Below, piece after piece: positions 1 through 7,852 of a stretch of DNA of 64,000 bases. The position numbers and the translations under genes were made by a program. Each line of letters starts with the position of its first letter. Position 1 is the first letter of the stretch. The DNA is from Alcanivorax sp. (GTDB taxonomy: Bacteria; Pseudomonadota; Gammaproteobacteria; Pseudomonadales; Alcanivoracaceae). A model generated the notes under the pieces. The model was not told where the DNA came from. It was given only the letters and a program-made list of their open reading frames with translations, and made no database searches. Location of the stretch: contig NZ_NVWY01000010.1 of NCBI RefSeq assembly GCF_002733835.1, positions 1 to 64,000 on the forward strand, given 5' to 3'.

Positions 1-78
1 CCTAATGAAGCCTGTAGCACGTCTTATAAAAATATAACGAGAAACACGTTAAACCACATAACGACATAGGTACTGATA

Positions 79-1320
79 ATGGCTAAAGCTCCTAATCACA
101 TGGTTTCCCTTGGGCCGGATATGCTCGAAGCGCCGGACGGTCGTATCTTCGTTGACGCAGGAACCTGCGAGGTAACAGACCTCACAGACTTTAAAATGGT
201 GCATTTCGGTACTGACACCGTGCGCCAGCTTTACAGGGGCAGCATCAAGCCGGGCGTGCTTGATCTCTTTGAAAGCCGTGACATGGTCGAGTTTGCTGGT
301 TATGACTGGATGCCGGGTAGAACCGGGCGCAGCTCCGGTTATCAGTTCCGCCTACAGAATGCAGACCTCGGCCTTATCCTGCTGATCAAGTCTTTTCACG
401 TCGACCAAGATAACGAAGGGCCACACCTTAAAATTGAGGTCTCCCCCCACTGCATCAAGGCCCACACCCCTGCACAGTTACAGCAACTGCTGGATATTCT
501 CGCCAGTGACGTGCTTTCTGATTCCGTAGCTTCTGGAACCGCTATTCACATCGCACTGGATTTTCAGGGTTGGGAACCCCCAGCGGATTTTGAAGCACGC
601 CTGCACTGCCGCTCAAAGCGGGTCGCTTCTGTCCAGGGCATTCAGTCCCTTGATTGGGACTCTGAATCCGCTACCTACGGCCGTGGTCAATCTTGGCGTT
701 TTGGTGCAGCCAATGGCCTGCAAATGGCCCTCTATAACAAGTCTCAGGAGGCCAAAGCCCATGACAAGCTGGATATGTGGCAGCACAATTGGGAGCAATC
801 CGGCCAGTACGATCCAGAAAAGCCTGTCTGGCGTCTTGAGATGCGCTTCCACCATTCAGTGGTTCGCCAGTTTTCAGAAGGCACCGTTGACACTGAAACC
901 GGTGAAGCCTTCGACTTCGATAGCTATTACGGCCTCGTAGACCATCGTGACGGCCTCTGGCGCTATGCCCTGCGCCAGTTCAAGTTCCTAGCCAGACCGG
1001 GCTGGTTCGATCCCGTATGGACCGTTCTAAGCCGTCAAAAGCTCTGTGACGATGAATACCAGGTCGACTACAAGCGGTATCACAAAACAGCGGCGGGATT
1101 CTCCGGTAAAAACGTTGAATTGCTCCTGGGCAACTTCATCAGCTGCGCCGCTAGAATGCGCCTGACCTTTGAACAAACGTGGCGTGCGCTCCATGCTCTC
1201 CCGGTTTATGACTTGATCCGTGACCACTATCTAAACAAAGGCAAAAGCAGCACTGAGATACAGGCCCACGTCCTAAAGCTCTTGAAGGAAAGGGTGGTCA
1301 GATACGGCAAAGCCGTATGA
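79..1320 (+). CDS. Rep-type replication initiation protein (phage/plasmid rolling-circle family)
   Basis: A 413-residue protein that resembles the replication initiation factor family (Rep_trans-like) found in filamentous phages and small rolling-circle replicons. Such proteins nick the origin and start replication of the element. Visible features that fit are the segment IHIALDFQGW near residue 157, ALYNKSQEAKAHDKLDMW near 216, and PVWRLEMRFHHSVVRQF near 256, which read like the core strands of that family. I could not identify a single certain catalytic tyrosine. The start ATG follows a TAGGT and an AT-rich leader with a TATAAA at 25-30. Its TGA overlaps the ATG of the downstream integrase by four bases, so the two are co-translated. 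Together with the adjacent tRNA this marks the end of an integrated phage- or plasmid-like element whose other genes lie left of the window. Family assignment is from pattern memory. Confidence 0.65.
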   Translation: MAKAPNHMVSLGPDMLEAPDGRIFVDAGTCEVTDLTDFKMVHFGTDTVRQLYRGSIKPGVLDLFESRDMVEFAGYDWMPGRTGRSSGYQFRLQNADLGLILLIKSFHVDQDNEGPHLKIEVSPHCIKAHTPAQLQQLLDILASDVLSDSVASGTAIHIALDFQGWEPPADFEARLHCRSKRVASVQGIQSLDWDSESATYGRGQSWRFGAANGLQMALYNKSQEAKAHDKLDMWQHNWEQSGQYDPEKPVWRLEMRFHHSVVRQFSEGTVDTETGEAFDFDSYYGLVDHRDGLWRYALRQFKFLARPGWFDPVWTVLSRQKLCDDEYQVDYKRYHKTAAGFSGKNVELLLGNFISCAARMRLTFEQTWRALHALPVYDLIRDHYLNKGKSSTEIQAHVLKLLKERVVRYGKAV

Positions 1321-2309
1321 TCAAACAGCTACCTGACGGGCGTTGGCTTGCGGATGTGGAACCGGTCAAAGGCTCTCGCTACCGTAAGCGTTTCGCAACC
1401 AAGGGCGAAGCCCGTCTATTTGAAGCACAAAAGCGTGCCGATCATTCAGATGGTGCAAAGCGCCCCAAGCGCGATAAACGGACCGTTACCGATCTAGCCG
1501 ATCGCTGGCATCAACTCCACGGCCACACGTTAACCGATGGTGTCAGGCGTCTTGAGATAGTGAAGCTCCACGCCCAGGAACTGGGCAACCCGATCGCAAG
1601 CCAATTCACAGCCAAGTCATACCTGTTAACCCGTGGCCGACTCCTCAGCGACGGCATGGCAGGCAAGACACTCAATAACCGCCTTGGCTACCTGAAGGCC
1701 GTCTTCAATGCCCTGATTTCCTTCGATGACATTGCCTATAAAAACCCGCTCTCAAAGGTCAAGCCGCTGCGCCTTCAAGAGAATCCAGTCACTTTCCTTA
1801 CAGCCGATCAGATAGAACGATTGCTTACGGCCGTACAGTCCACCAGCTCCCCTGAGGATCTGGATTGTGTTGTGAGGATCTGCCTTGCAACAGGTGCCCG
1901 ATGGTCTGAGGCCCTAAGCCTGACAAAAGAGAGGGTGAAGGGTGGGGCGGTCGAGTTCGTCAATACGAAGAGCAAGCGAGTCAGGGCGGTGCCTGTTTCA
2001 CCCGACCTCGAAAAGCGTGCCCAGGACCATTTGAAAACCAACGGCTACTTCTCCAACTGCATTCGCGGTTTTCACCATGCACTCACATCTGCTGAAATTG
2101 ATTTACCAAAGGGACAGGCAACACACGTATTGCGCCACACCTTCGCGGCACACTTCGTCATGAATGGTGGGAACATACTCGTACTACAGAAGATTCTGGG
2201 TCACAGCACTATCAACATGACCATGCGCTATGCACACCTTGCGCCGGATCATCTGCGCGAAGCGGTGGCATTAAACCCGCTTTCGTCACTTTCTCGACAC
2301 CAGAAATAA
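1317..2309 (+). CDS. Tyrosine recombinase / phage integrase
   Basis: A 330-residue tyrosine recombinase that would catalyse site-specific integration and excision of the element. The catalytic residues are visible: first Arg in ATGARWSEAL (about residue 190), then H-x-x-R in HVLRHTFAAHF (about 266-276), LGHSTINMTMRYAH near 292 with the second His and the nucleophilic Tyr. The N-terminal part (about 55-150) is a typical SAM-like core-binding domain, and the first 50 residues look like an Arm-type DNA-binding segment. The ATG overlaps the stop of the Rep gene (ATGA). The gene ends 36 bp from the 3' end of tRNA-Ser, the usual layout when an element has integrated into the tRNA 3' end. No second copy of the tRNA end (the other att site) is visible in the window. 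Confidence 0.9.
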   Translation: MIKQLPDGRWLADVEPVKGSRYRKRFATKGEARLFEAQKRADHSDGAKRPKRDKRTVTDLADRWHQLHGHTLTDGVRRLEIVKLHAQELGNPIASQFTAKSYLLTRGRLLSDGMAGKTLNNRLGYLKAVFNALISFDDIAYKNPLSKVKPLRLQENPVTFLTADQIERLLTAVQSTSSPEDLDCVVRICLATGARWSEALSLTKERVKGGAVEFVNTKSKRVRAVPVSPDLEKRAQDHLKTNGYFSNCIRGFHHALTSAEIDLPKGQATHVLRHTFAAHFVMNGGNILVLQKILGHSTINMTMRYAHLAPDHLREAVALNPLSSLSRHQK

Positions 2310-2310
2310 A

Positions 2311-2334
2311 AAAAGCCCGTAAAGGGCTGATTTT
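2311..2334. terminator. Bidirectional hairpin terminator between integrase and tRNA-Ser
   Basis: The stem AGCCC (2314-2318) pairs with GGGCT (2324-2328). It is preceded by an A-run and followed by GATTTTATT, so it can work for the integrase on the plus strand and for the convergent tRNA on the minus strand. It starts one base after the integrase stop codon. Confidence 0.65.
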
Positions 2335-2345
2335 ATTGAAGTATT

Positions 2346-2433
2346 TGGCGGTGAGGGAGGGATTCGAACCCTCGATACCTTGCGGTATACACACTTTCCA
2401 GGCGTGCTCCTTCGGCCACTCGGACACCTCACC
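2346..2433 (-). tRNA. tRNA-Ser (anticodon GGA)
   Basis: On the minus strand an 88-nt class II tRNA folds with acceptor stem GGTGAGG/CCTCACC, D-arm GTCCGAGTGGCC, anticodon loop CTGGAAA (anticodon GGA, reading UCC), a long variable arm (TGTATACCGCAAGGTATC) and a T-arm with GGTTCGAATCC. The 3' end carries discriminator G and an encoded CCA. The 3' end faces the integrase gene, so it is the probable attachment site of the element to its left. Confidence 0.97.
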
Positions 2434-2524
2434 AGATTGTCGTCAACAGCGCACTGGGCAACTCTTGAGGGCGCGTAGAGTACCGGAGGGGGCGGCGTGA
2501 GGCAAGCCTCATGCCGCCGGTTGT

Positions 2525-2971
2525 TCAGGGTTTGAACAGTGACAGCAATGTGCAGGCCTGGTCTACAGCCAGCCAGCTCACTAACGCCACTTGTACCAGA
2601 AAGAAACCGAAGCGAATCTGCACCAGCCAGTGGTTCACGCCGGCCAGATGGATAATGCTCTGGGCCACACGGGCGGCAACGATCCAGGGGAGCAGGCAGG
2701 CACTCAGTTCGGTGTTGCCGAGCCACAAAGCGGTGGCGCCGACGACAATCAGGATGCCGAGTAACTCCAGCGTGTTCAGATAGGCCCGATGCAGACGATT
2801 GAGGGGGCAGGCCGGGTTGTAGTGATATGGGGGAAAGCCGTCGGCTTTACTTTTGCCGCTCAACACGGCCAGGGAACGGGCGCTGATCAGCAGGATGAGC
2901 AAAAACAATGCCCAGCCCGCATAGGCCAGCAAATAGAAGTGAGTGGTAATGATGGTGCTGTCAGCTGTCAT
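2525..2971 (-). CDS. MAPEG family membrane protein
   Basis: A 148-residue integral membrane protein of the MAPEG family (microsomal glutathione S-transferase-like). It has four hydrophobic segments, at about residues 10-32, 63-85, 90-107 and 118-138. The family signature region HRAYLNTLELLGILIVVG (about 60-77) carries the Arg and Asn/Glu typical of the glutathione-binding helix. Bacterial members may conjugate or reduce reactive lipophilic compounds with glutathione; the exact substrate cannot be told. Its ATG overlaps the stop of the upstream thioesterase gene (ATGA), so it is the third gene of a minus-strand operon with the thioesterase and a nitroreductase, a set that could deal with electrophilic or nitro compounds (inference). 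Confidence 0.85.
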   Translation of the reverse strand: MTADSTIITTHFYLLAYAGWALFLLILLISARSLAVLSGKSKADGFPPYHYNPACPLNRLHRAYLNTLELLGILIVVGATALWLGNTELSACLLPWIVAARVAQSIIHLAGVNHWLVQIRFGFFLVQVALVSWLAVDQACTLLSLFKP

Positions 2972-3420
2972 GGGGTCCGATCCTTCGCAAGATAAAGACC
3001 CTGATACTCGCAGACCTGCGCGCCGTTGGCACTGGTACCCTGCGCCAAAACCGTCAGCGTGGCTTTTCCCCGGCGCGTCAGGCGCTGCTGGAAGCGGCTG
3101 ATGTCGTCGGTACTGGCGGTGGCGGTAATGTGGATATCGCTGTCCAGGGGCAGCTGATACTCAAGCCCGGTCTTGACGGCAACCACGTCCGCATCCACGC
3201 CTGCCTGGCGGGCCAGCAGGGTCGTCAGGCTCCAGCCGGCGAGTGTCAGCAGGGCCGACTGGCTGCCAGCAAAAAAGGTGCCTTTGTCGTTGTGGTTGAC
3301 GGCCAATGGCGCGGTGAGTGTCAGCGCCTGGCCATCAAATGTTTCAAGCTGAAAGGCCAGATGCCGGGTCAGCGGAATGGCATTGCGGACCTGTTCTGCC
3401 AGAGCAGCCAGATCCATCAT
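2968..3420 (-). CDS. Hot-dog fold thioesterase domain protein (YiiD C-terminal-like)
   Basis: A 150-residue protein that looks like the stand-alone thioesterase domain related to the C-terminal half of YiiD. The segment LTLTAPLAVNHNDKGTFFAGSQSALLTLAGWS (split over residues 32-63) matches the hot-dog helix region, with N-x-N-D-K-G-T-x-F-A-G as the recognisable core, followed by beta strands (VAVKTGLEYQLPL). The substrate is unknown; relatives are thought to act on acyl-CoA or acyl-ACP. It overlaps both neighbours by four bases (nitroreductase upstream, MAPEG downstream), so the three are translationally coupled. Confidence 0.75.
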   Translation of the reverse strand: MMDLAALAEQVRNAIPLTRHLAFQLETFDGQALTLTAPLAVNHNDKGTFFAGSQSALLTLAGWSLTTLLARQAGVDADVVAVKTGLEYQLPLDSDIHITATASTDDISRFQQRLTRRGKATLTVLAQGTSANGAQVCEYQGLYLAKDRTP

Positions 3421-3974
3421 GGCAATTCGCGGAGGAAGTCAGCGGGGGCGTCGTTAGGCAGGGATTTCAGACTGCCCACGGGTTTACCCAGGTAAAGGTA
3501 GGCGACAACCTGATCCTTGGCCGCAAAGCCGAGCTTTTCCTTGGCCAGGGTAGAGTTTGCCATGGCCCCGGTGCGCCACATGGCACCGATGCCCTGTTCG
3601 TAAGCCGCGAGCATCATGTTCTGAACGGATGCGCCCACAGCGAGTACCTGCTCCCAGACCGGAATCTTGTGGCCCTCGGTCACTTCGGCCACGGCAATGA
3701 TAATGGTGGGGGCACGCAGGGCCTTGCTGCGGGCAATCTCCTGAGCACGGTTGTCGGCGTCCGGTTGTGCTTCCAGCAGGTGGGCCACCATGATGTCGCC
3801 CAGACGTTCGCGCTGGCGGCCTTGCAGCACGATAAAGCGCCACGGGCGCAGCAGACCATGATCCGGGGCACGAATGGCTGCACGCAGCAACATGTCCAGT
3901 TGCTCATCGCTGGGGCCGGGAGCTTCCAGGCGCGGGGCGGATACACGGGTGGTCAGGGCGGTGAGGGTGTCCAT
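3417..3974 (-). CDS. Nitroreductase family protein (YdjA-like)
   Basis: A 185-residue FMN-dependent nitroreductase of the small YdjA type. Visible family features are RAAIRAPDHGLLRPWRFIVLQG (about 31-52), where PDHG and RPWRF contact FMN phosphate; the central helix WEQVLAVGASVQNMMLAAYEQGIGAMW (about 108-134); and the C-terminal FAAKDQVVAYLYLGKPVG (about 150-167). It would use NAD(P)H to reduce nitro or quinone substrates in the cytoplasm. It is the first gene of the minus-strand operon 3974-2525 and ends with a 4-bp overlap with the thioesterase gene. The true substrate is not predictable. Confidence 0.88.
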   Translation of the reverse strand: MDTLTALTTRVSAPRLEAPGPSDEQLDMLLRAAIRAPDHGLLRPWRFIVLQGRQRERLGDIMVAHLLEAQPDADNRAQEIARSKALRAPTIIIAVAEVTEGHKIPVWEQVLAVGASVQNMMLAAYEQGIGAMWRTGAMANSTLAKEKLGFAAKDQVVAYLYLGKPVGSLKSLPNDAPADFLRELP

Positions 3975-4144
3975 TCAGGGCTCCTATTACAACGGCGCCA
4001 TGGTAGCCCGAATCGCAGATGAGTCCCAGTTGCAGAGTGCGCCCGTTTTCCGGTGGCAGGGAATCGCCTACCTTTAGTCATCCCAGTCTTTTTTCTTAGA
4101 GACTAAACCGCTAAGCTTCGCAGAAATCGCGTGAAGCGGATCAC

Positions 4145-5692
4145 ATGACGACCTCCATGACGAAAAAGAAAGCTCGCCGCCCCCAGTTGGGTCCCATGGA
4201 GCGGGCGCGCCGTCAGGCAAACTACATACGGCTATTGGCCTTTCTGGTGGCCGCCATGATTCTGATGGCGGGCCTGAAGCTGAGCCTGTTCCCCGAGTTA
4301 TACATGCTGGGGGTGGCGGGGCTGCTGATTTATCCCATGTCGGCCCAGGGGCTGCTGTTCCTGTTTGAAAAGCAGGACCGGCCCACCAAGCCAGTGCACA
4401 AATTACTGATGCAGGCTGACGCCATGGTGATTGGCCTGGTGTGTGCGTTGCTGCACTTTTCACTGGTGCCGGCCATGGTGCTGCTGATTATCGTGCACGC
4501 CAATTCTGTCAGCAGTGGCGGGCTGAAACCCTGGTTGCTGAATGTGTTGATGACCGGGGTTGGTGCTTTGCTGATGGGCTGGATGCTGGGCTTTCAGGTG
4601 CTGTCGCCGGAACAGACGCCGGTGTTGCTGTCGGTGATTTCCATGCTGGGGTTAGGGATCTATGTGGGTGCCTCCTCCGCGTTTGCCCACCTGCAGGCTC
4701 GTTACCTCAAGCAGGCACAGGAGTTGGTGCGGCGCCAGCAGAAGCAGGCGGTGGATATGTCCCGCAAGCTGGCCAAGTATTTGCCGCCCCAGGTATGGGG
4801 GTCGATTTTTTCCGGCAAACGTGACGCCAAGCTGGAAACCCGACGCAAGCGCCTGACCGTGTTCTTTTCCGACATCAAGGGATTCAGTGCCATCTCCGAA
4901 GAGCTGCCGCTGACCACGCTTACCAAAATGCTCAACACCTACCTGAGCGAGATGACGCGCATTGCCCTGCGTCACGGTGGCACCATCGATAAATTCATTG
5001 GTGATGCGGTGATGATCTTTTTTGGTGATCCGAAAAGCGAAGGCGCCCAGGAAGATGCCTACCGTTGTGTATTGATGGCCATTGAGATGCAGGAACAAAT
5101 GAAGCTGCTGCGCCAGCGCTGGCAGCGCGAAGGCATCGACCACAAGCTGGAAATCCGTATTGGCATCAATACCGGTTACGCCACGGTGGGCAACTTTGGT
5201 ACCGATTCGCGCATGGATTACACCATTCTGGGCACGGATGTGAACCTGGCCAGCCGTCTGGAATCCGCCTGCCGGCCAGGCGGCGTGCTGATCTCGGAGG
5301 CGACCCAGGCGCTGGTGAATAACCGGATTCAGTGCCGCAGCATGGGTGACATTCAGGTCAAGGGATTTAACCGGCCGATCCCCGTGTTCGAGGCGTTGGG
5401 TGCCAAACGGGATGCGGGGGCAAAGAACCGTTATGTGTCTGCGCAAACCGATGGCTTTGGCATCCACATCGATCTGGAGCGCATCCGTAATTTCGACAAG
5501 AACACCATCTTGCGCACCCTGGCCCGCTCCGCCACGGACCTGAAGCAGGACAAAACGGTGGCCGTGGACTACGAAGCGGAAGGCTTCAGTCTGCACGTGC
5601 AGAGCGACATCATGAGAAAACGCGACCGTGAAAAAGTCATTGAGATGATGGGGCGCGCTGCGAAAAAAGTGCAGGTCGAGGTGCGGGTCTGA
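4145..5692 (+). CDS. cyaB: Membrane-bound class III adenylate cyclase, MASE2-type (CyaB-like)
   Basis: A 515-residue protein with an N-terminal membrane domain of about five or six helices (residues 28-190) that reads like MASE2, a short coiled linker (190-225) and a class III cyclase homology domain (about 238-410). Catalytic residues are visible: metal-binding Asp in VFFSDIKGFS, adenine-selecting Lys in TIDKFIGDAVMIFFGDP with the second metal Asp, and DYTILGTDVNLASRLE with the paired Asp/Asn and transition-state Arg. The architecture matches Pseudomonas CyaB, which makes cAMP for Vfr. An extra tail of about 95 residues after the cyclase domain (DGFGIHIDLERIRNFDKNTI onward) is not part of the classic design. 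The start ATG has only a weak Shine-Dalgarno, and a second ATG lies five codons downstream. cAMP rather than cGMP is inferred from the Lys. Confidence 0.85.
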   Translation: MTTSMTKKKARRPQLGPMERARRQANYIRLLAFLVAAMILMAGLKLSLFPELYMLGVAGLLIYPMSAQGLLFLFEKQDRPTKPVHKLLMQADAMVIGLVCALLHFSLVPAMVLLIIVHANSVSSGGLKPWLLNVLMTGVGALLMGWMLGFQVLSPEQTPVLLSVISMLGLGIYVGASSAFAHLQARYLKQAQELVRRQQKQAVDMSRKLAKYLPPQVWGSIFSGKRDAKLETRRKRLTVFFSDIKGFSAISEELPLTTLTKMLNTYLSEMTRIALRHGGTIDKFIGDAVMIFFGDPKSEGAQEDAYRCVLMAIEMQEQMKLLRQRWQREGIDHKLEIRIGINTGYATVGNFGTDSRMDYTILGTDVNLASRLESACRPGGVLISEATQALVNNRIQCRSMGDIQVKGFNRPIPVFEALGAKRDAGAKNRYVSAQTDGFGIHIDLERIRNFDKNTILRTLARSATDLKQDKTVAVDYEAEGFSLHVQSDIMRKRDREKVIEMMGRAAKKVQVEVRV

Positions 5693-5708
5693 GCGACAAG
5701 CTCAGACA

Positions 5709-5742
5709 GGGGAACCGGAAAAGCTCCCCCGGTTTTCCTTTT
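5709..5742 (+). terminator. Possible intrinsic terminator after the cyclase gene
   Basis: AACCGG (5713-5718) can pair with CCGGTT (5729-5734), followed by the T-rich run TTTCCTTTTC. It lies 20 bp after the cyclase stop codon. The loop is long, so the call is tentative. Confidence 0.4.
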
Positions 5743-5788
5743 CAACTTTTCACTTTGAATTTTCAACTGATGTATCGCGGGCAGTCCC

Positions 5789-5822
5789 GCAGGTCGGCTT
5801 AGGCGTAGCCGTAAGCCGACAT
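5789..5822 (+). repeat. REP family 1, single forward unit
   Basis: One copy of the main palindromic repeat: AGGTCGGCTT, then AGGCGTAGCC, then GTAAGCCGAC. The outer arms GTCGGCTTA and TAAGCCGAC pair, around a GGCGTAGCC inner stem. It lies 11 bp past the stop of the minus-strand beta-helix gene and between two convergent genes. The head is GCAG here rather than the usual GTAG. Confidence 0.85.
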
Positions 5823-5832
5823 CAGAGGCTCC

Positions 5833-7479
5833 CTAATTCAACGGAAACGCCGTCCAGTTGTCGGCCCATGTCTGCGCGCTGCCCGGGCGCATGGCACCGA
5901 GATAATCCGCTGCTTCATCCCAGAACTCGCCCTGCGGAATCGCCGTGGCGCCATTGCGGGCAGGAGAGCGTGAGGTGGGGGCAAAGTCCGGATGGGAGGT
6001 GCTGGTCGCATCGCGGGTCAGCAGCGGGTCGGTGCCAAACTGGGCGCCCACGGAACGGCTCTGGAAATAACGACGCTCGTCGAAACCGTTATCGTCATCA
6101 TTGTCCATGTTTTCTGCGTCGAAGAACGTCAGGCCACGGCTGCCCACTTTATGCACCATCATACTGTTGAAGGTGAGCTCGCCTTCCTGAATACGGCGCA
6201 CGGTCTCGCCGCCTTTCAGGTCGATGGTTTCCCCGGAGAAACCGTCAATAATCATGTTGTTGAAATGCCCGCCGGTGCCCACCTTTAGGGTCATCGCCCG
6301 GTGGTATTTTTCATGGCTGCGCGGGCTGATCAAGGTCACGTTATACATGACCGGCGCGGAAATGGGTGTGGCATCCGGATTCGCCTTGAGATTATCGCCT
6401 TCAAACGCATTGTCGCCCACATTGGCATGTTGCTGTGCTACCAGAAACTGTACCCGGCCACGCCAGCCCATATCCCAGTCCAGCGAGTCGTCCGCAGCAC
6501 CGGTAATAATGATGTGCTTGAGGTCCACTGTGCCACCGAACACTTCGATACCGTCGTCCAGTGCGCGATGGACCTGCACATTACGAATAATGGTGCTGCT
6601 GCCACAGCCGCCCAGGGTCAGGCCATTCAATTCGTTATTGGCGTAGACCTCGAAGCCGGCGAACTCCACGCGGGTGTATTCCATCACACCGCAGGAGCCG
6701 TCCGCATCGCTGCCGCCAAAGGCTCCCCGGGTATCGCCGTCGGGAATGCCTTCAATATGTGCGTTGGCCACGTTAACCGGTGCGCTGCCGAGCATGACCA
6801 CACCGCCCCAGTCGCCGGCAGTACGGGTGCCTTCCGGCTGGGTGCTGGTAAAGACGATGGGTGCGTTTTCCTGGCCACGGGAGAACAGGGTGGCGTCCCG
6901 GGTAATTACCAGGGCGGAGCCGGGTTTGCCTTCAATGCGTGTGCCCGGTTCGATGGTCAGACTGCCGCCCGCTTCCACATAGACAATGCCATCGAGCACC
7001 CAGGTGGTGCCGGCATGCCAGGTGTTTTGTCCGAACAGGGAGCCCTTGATGGTTTGCTGCCCGGCGATCAACTGGCGCACCGGGTCATAGGCAAAATAGC
7101 CCGCCATGCACAGCACAACGACGGCCAGGGCAACCCAGGCATAGAGGCCTGAAGGTTTACCGCTGGAGGGGTGTCTGCTGCCCAGGGTTTCCGCGATATC
7201 CGGGTTGGTGAGTGGGGTCGGCAGGCTGGCGGTAGGGCGTTTGTGCAGCAATACGCCGTCCCGGTTGGCCTCCTGAAGCTTCAGCCCCAGCGCCCGGATT
7301 TTTCGGTTGTCACTTTGAATGGCGCGGGTAATGATTTCCGCTCGGTAGACCGGGTCGTTCAGCAGCGTGTTGAAATGAACAAATCGCAGACTGCTGTCAT
7401 TTTCCTGATCAAAATTCTGTTTAAGCTGCCACAGCAATTCGACCAATTGTGCACGCGGTGATGAAACTGCATCGATCAT
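5833..7479 (-). CDS. Membrane-anchored parallel beta-helix protein of unknown function
   Basis: I do not recognise a characterised homologue. The chosen start (Met of MIDAVSSPRAQ) follows a GGGGGG run; an in-frame TTG nine codons upstream is possible. The 548-residue product has a polar N-terminal part of about 110 residues with repeats of the type LKQNFDQENDSSLRF and LQSDNRKIRALGLK. One transmembrane segment follows (WVALAVVVLCMAGYFAY, about 113-129), then a long extracytoplasmic domain rich in short beta rungs (VYVEAGGSLTIEPGTRIEG, VVMLGSAPVNVANAHIEGI, STIIRNVQVHRALDDGIEVF). This is the pattern of a right-handed parallel beta-helix, the fold of pectate lyases and many adhesins. No secretion signal other than the TM is seen, giving a cytoplasm-in, periplasm-out topology. 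It stands alone on the minus strand, between REP units on one side and family 2 repeats on the other. Confidence 0.75.
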   Translation of the reverse strand: MIDAVSSPRAQLVELLWQLKQNFDQENDSSLRFVHFNTLLNDPVYRAEIITRAIQSDNRKIRALGLKLQEANRDGVLLHKRPTASLPTPLTNPDIAETLGSRHPSSGKPSGLYAWVALAVVVLCMAGYFAYDPVRQLIAGQQTIKGSLFGQNTWHAGTTWVLDGIVYVEAGGSLTIEPGTRIEGKPGSALVITRDATLFSRGQENAPIVFTSTQPEGTRTAGDWGGVVMLGSAPVNVANAHIEGIPDGDTRGAFGGSDADGSCGVMEYTRVEFAGFEVYANNELNGLTLGGCGSSTIIRNVQVHRALDDGIEVFGGTVDLKHIIITGAADDSLDWDMGWRGRVQFLVAQQHANVGDNAFEGDNLKANPDATPISAPVMYNVTLISPRSHEKYHRAMTLKVGTGGHFNNMIIDGFSGETIDLKGGETVRRIQEGELTFNSMMVHKVGSRGLTFFDAENMDNDDDNGFDERRYFQSRSVGAQFGTDPLLTRDATSTSHPDFAPTSRSPARNGATAIPQGEFWDEAADYLGAMRPGSAQTWADNWTAFPLN

Positions 7480-7636
7480 ACATCCCCCCAAACGGATATC
7501 ACGCAATCACCAGAAGGGGGGCAGTGTGTAAAAAAAATATGACAGTAGGGTGAAACAAGCGAGGAGTTGCGCGCGACAACGTGATAGACAGTAAAGGCTG
7601 GAAACGTGCTCCAGATTTCGGGTTTTCCACGAAGCC

Positions 7637-7772
7637 GCTGTAGGCGTTCCTCTTGAGGGACGAACCCTAAGACCGGTCAGGCGTCCGGGTTCGACAGGTC
7701 AGAAAGAAAGTGCATCGGATGCCTCTGTTGCCTCGCTGCGCTCGGTTCGTTCCCTGGAAGGGAACGCCTGCC
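7637..7772. repeat. REP family 2, inverted pair in the 373-bp gap 7480-7852
   Basis: Two copies of a second palindromic repeat in opposite orientation. The forward copy is at 7637-7666 (GTAGGCGTTCC, TCTTGA, GGGACGAACC). The reverse copy is at 7742-7772 (CGGTTCGTTCCC, TGG, AAGGGAACGCCTG). The forward copy has the GTAG head typical of REP sequences. No gene is visible in the gap between the beta-helix gene and the GMC oxidoreductase gene, which are both on the minus strand. Confidence 0.75.
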
Positions 7773-7852
7773 CATTCTTCGCGGGCGGGGCGGTTGCCGT
7801 GTGGCGTCCCGCCCCCCCCTGTCCTCAAACAGCGTTGCCGCTTGCCGCTGTG

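Noticed and set aside
4652-5596. A 314-codon minus-strand ORF opposite the cyclase gene
   Set aside because: It is a shadow of the GC-rich cyclase coding sequence; the product has no family features and the plus strand carries clear cyclase motifs. The same holds for long antisense ORFs opposite alpha-2-macroglobulin, pbpC, wza and wbpM.
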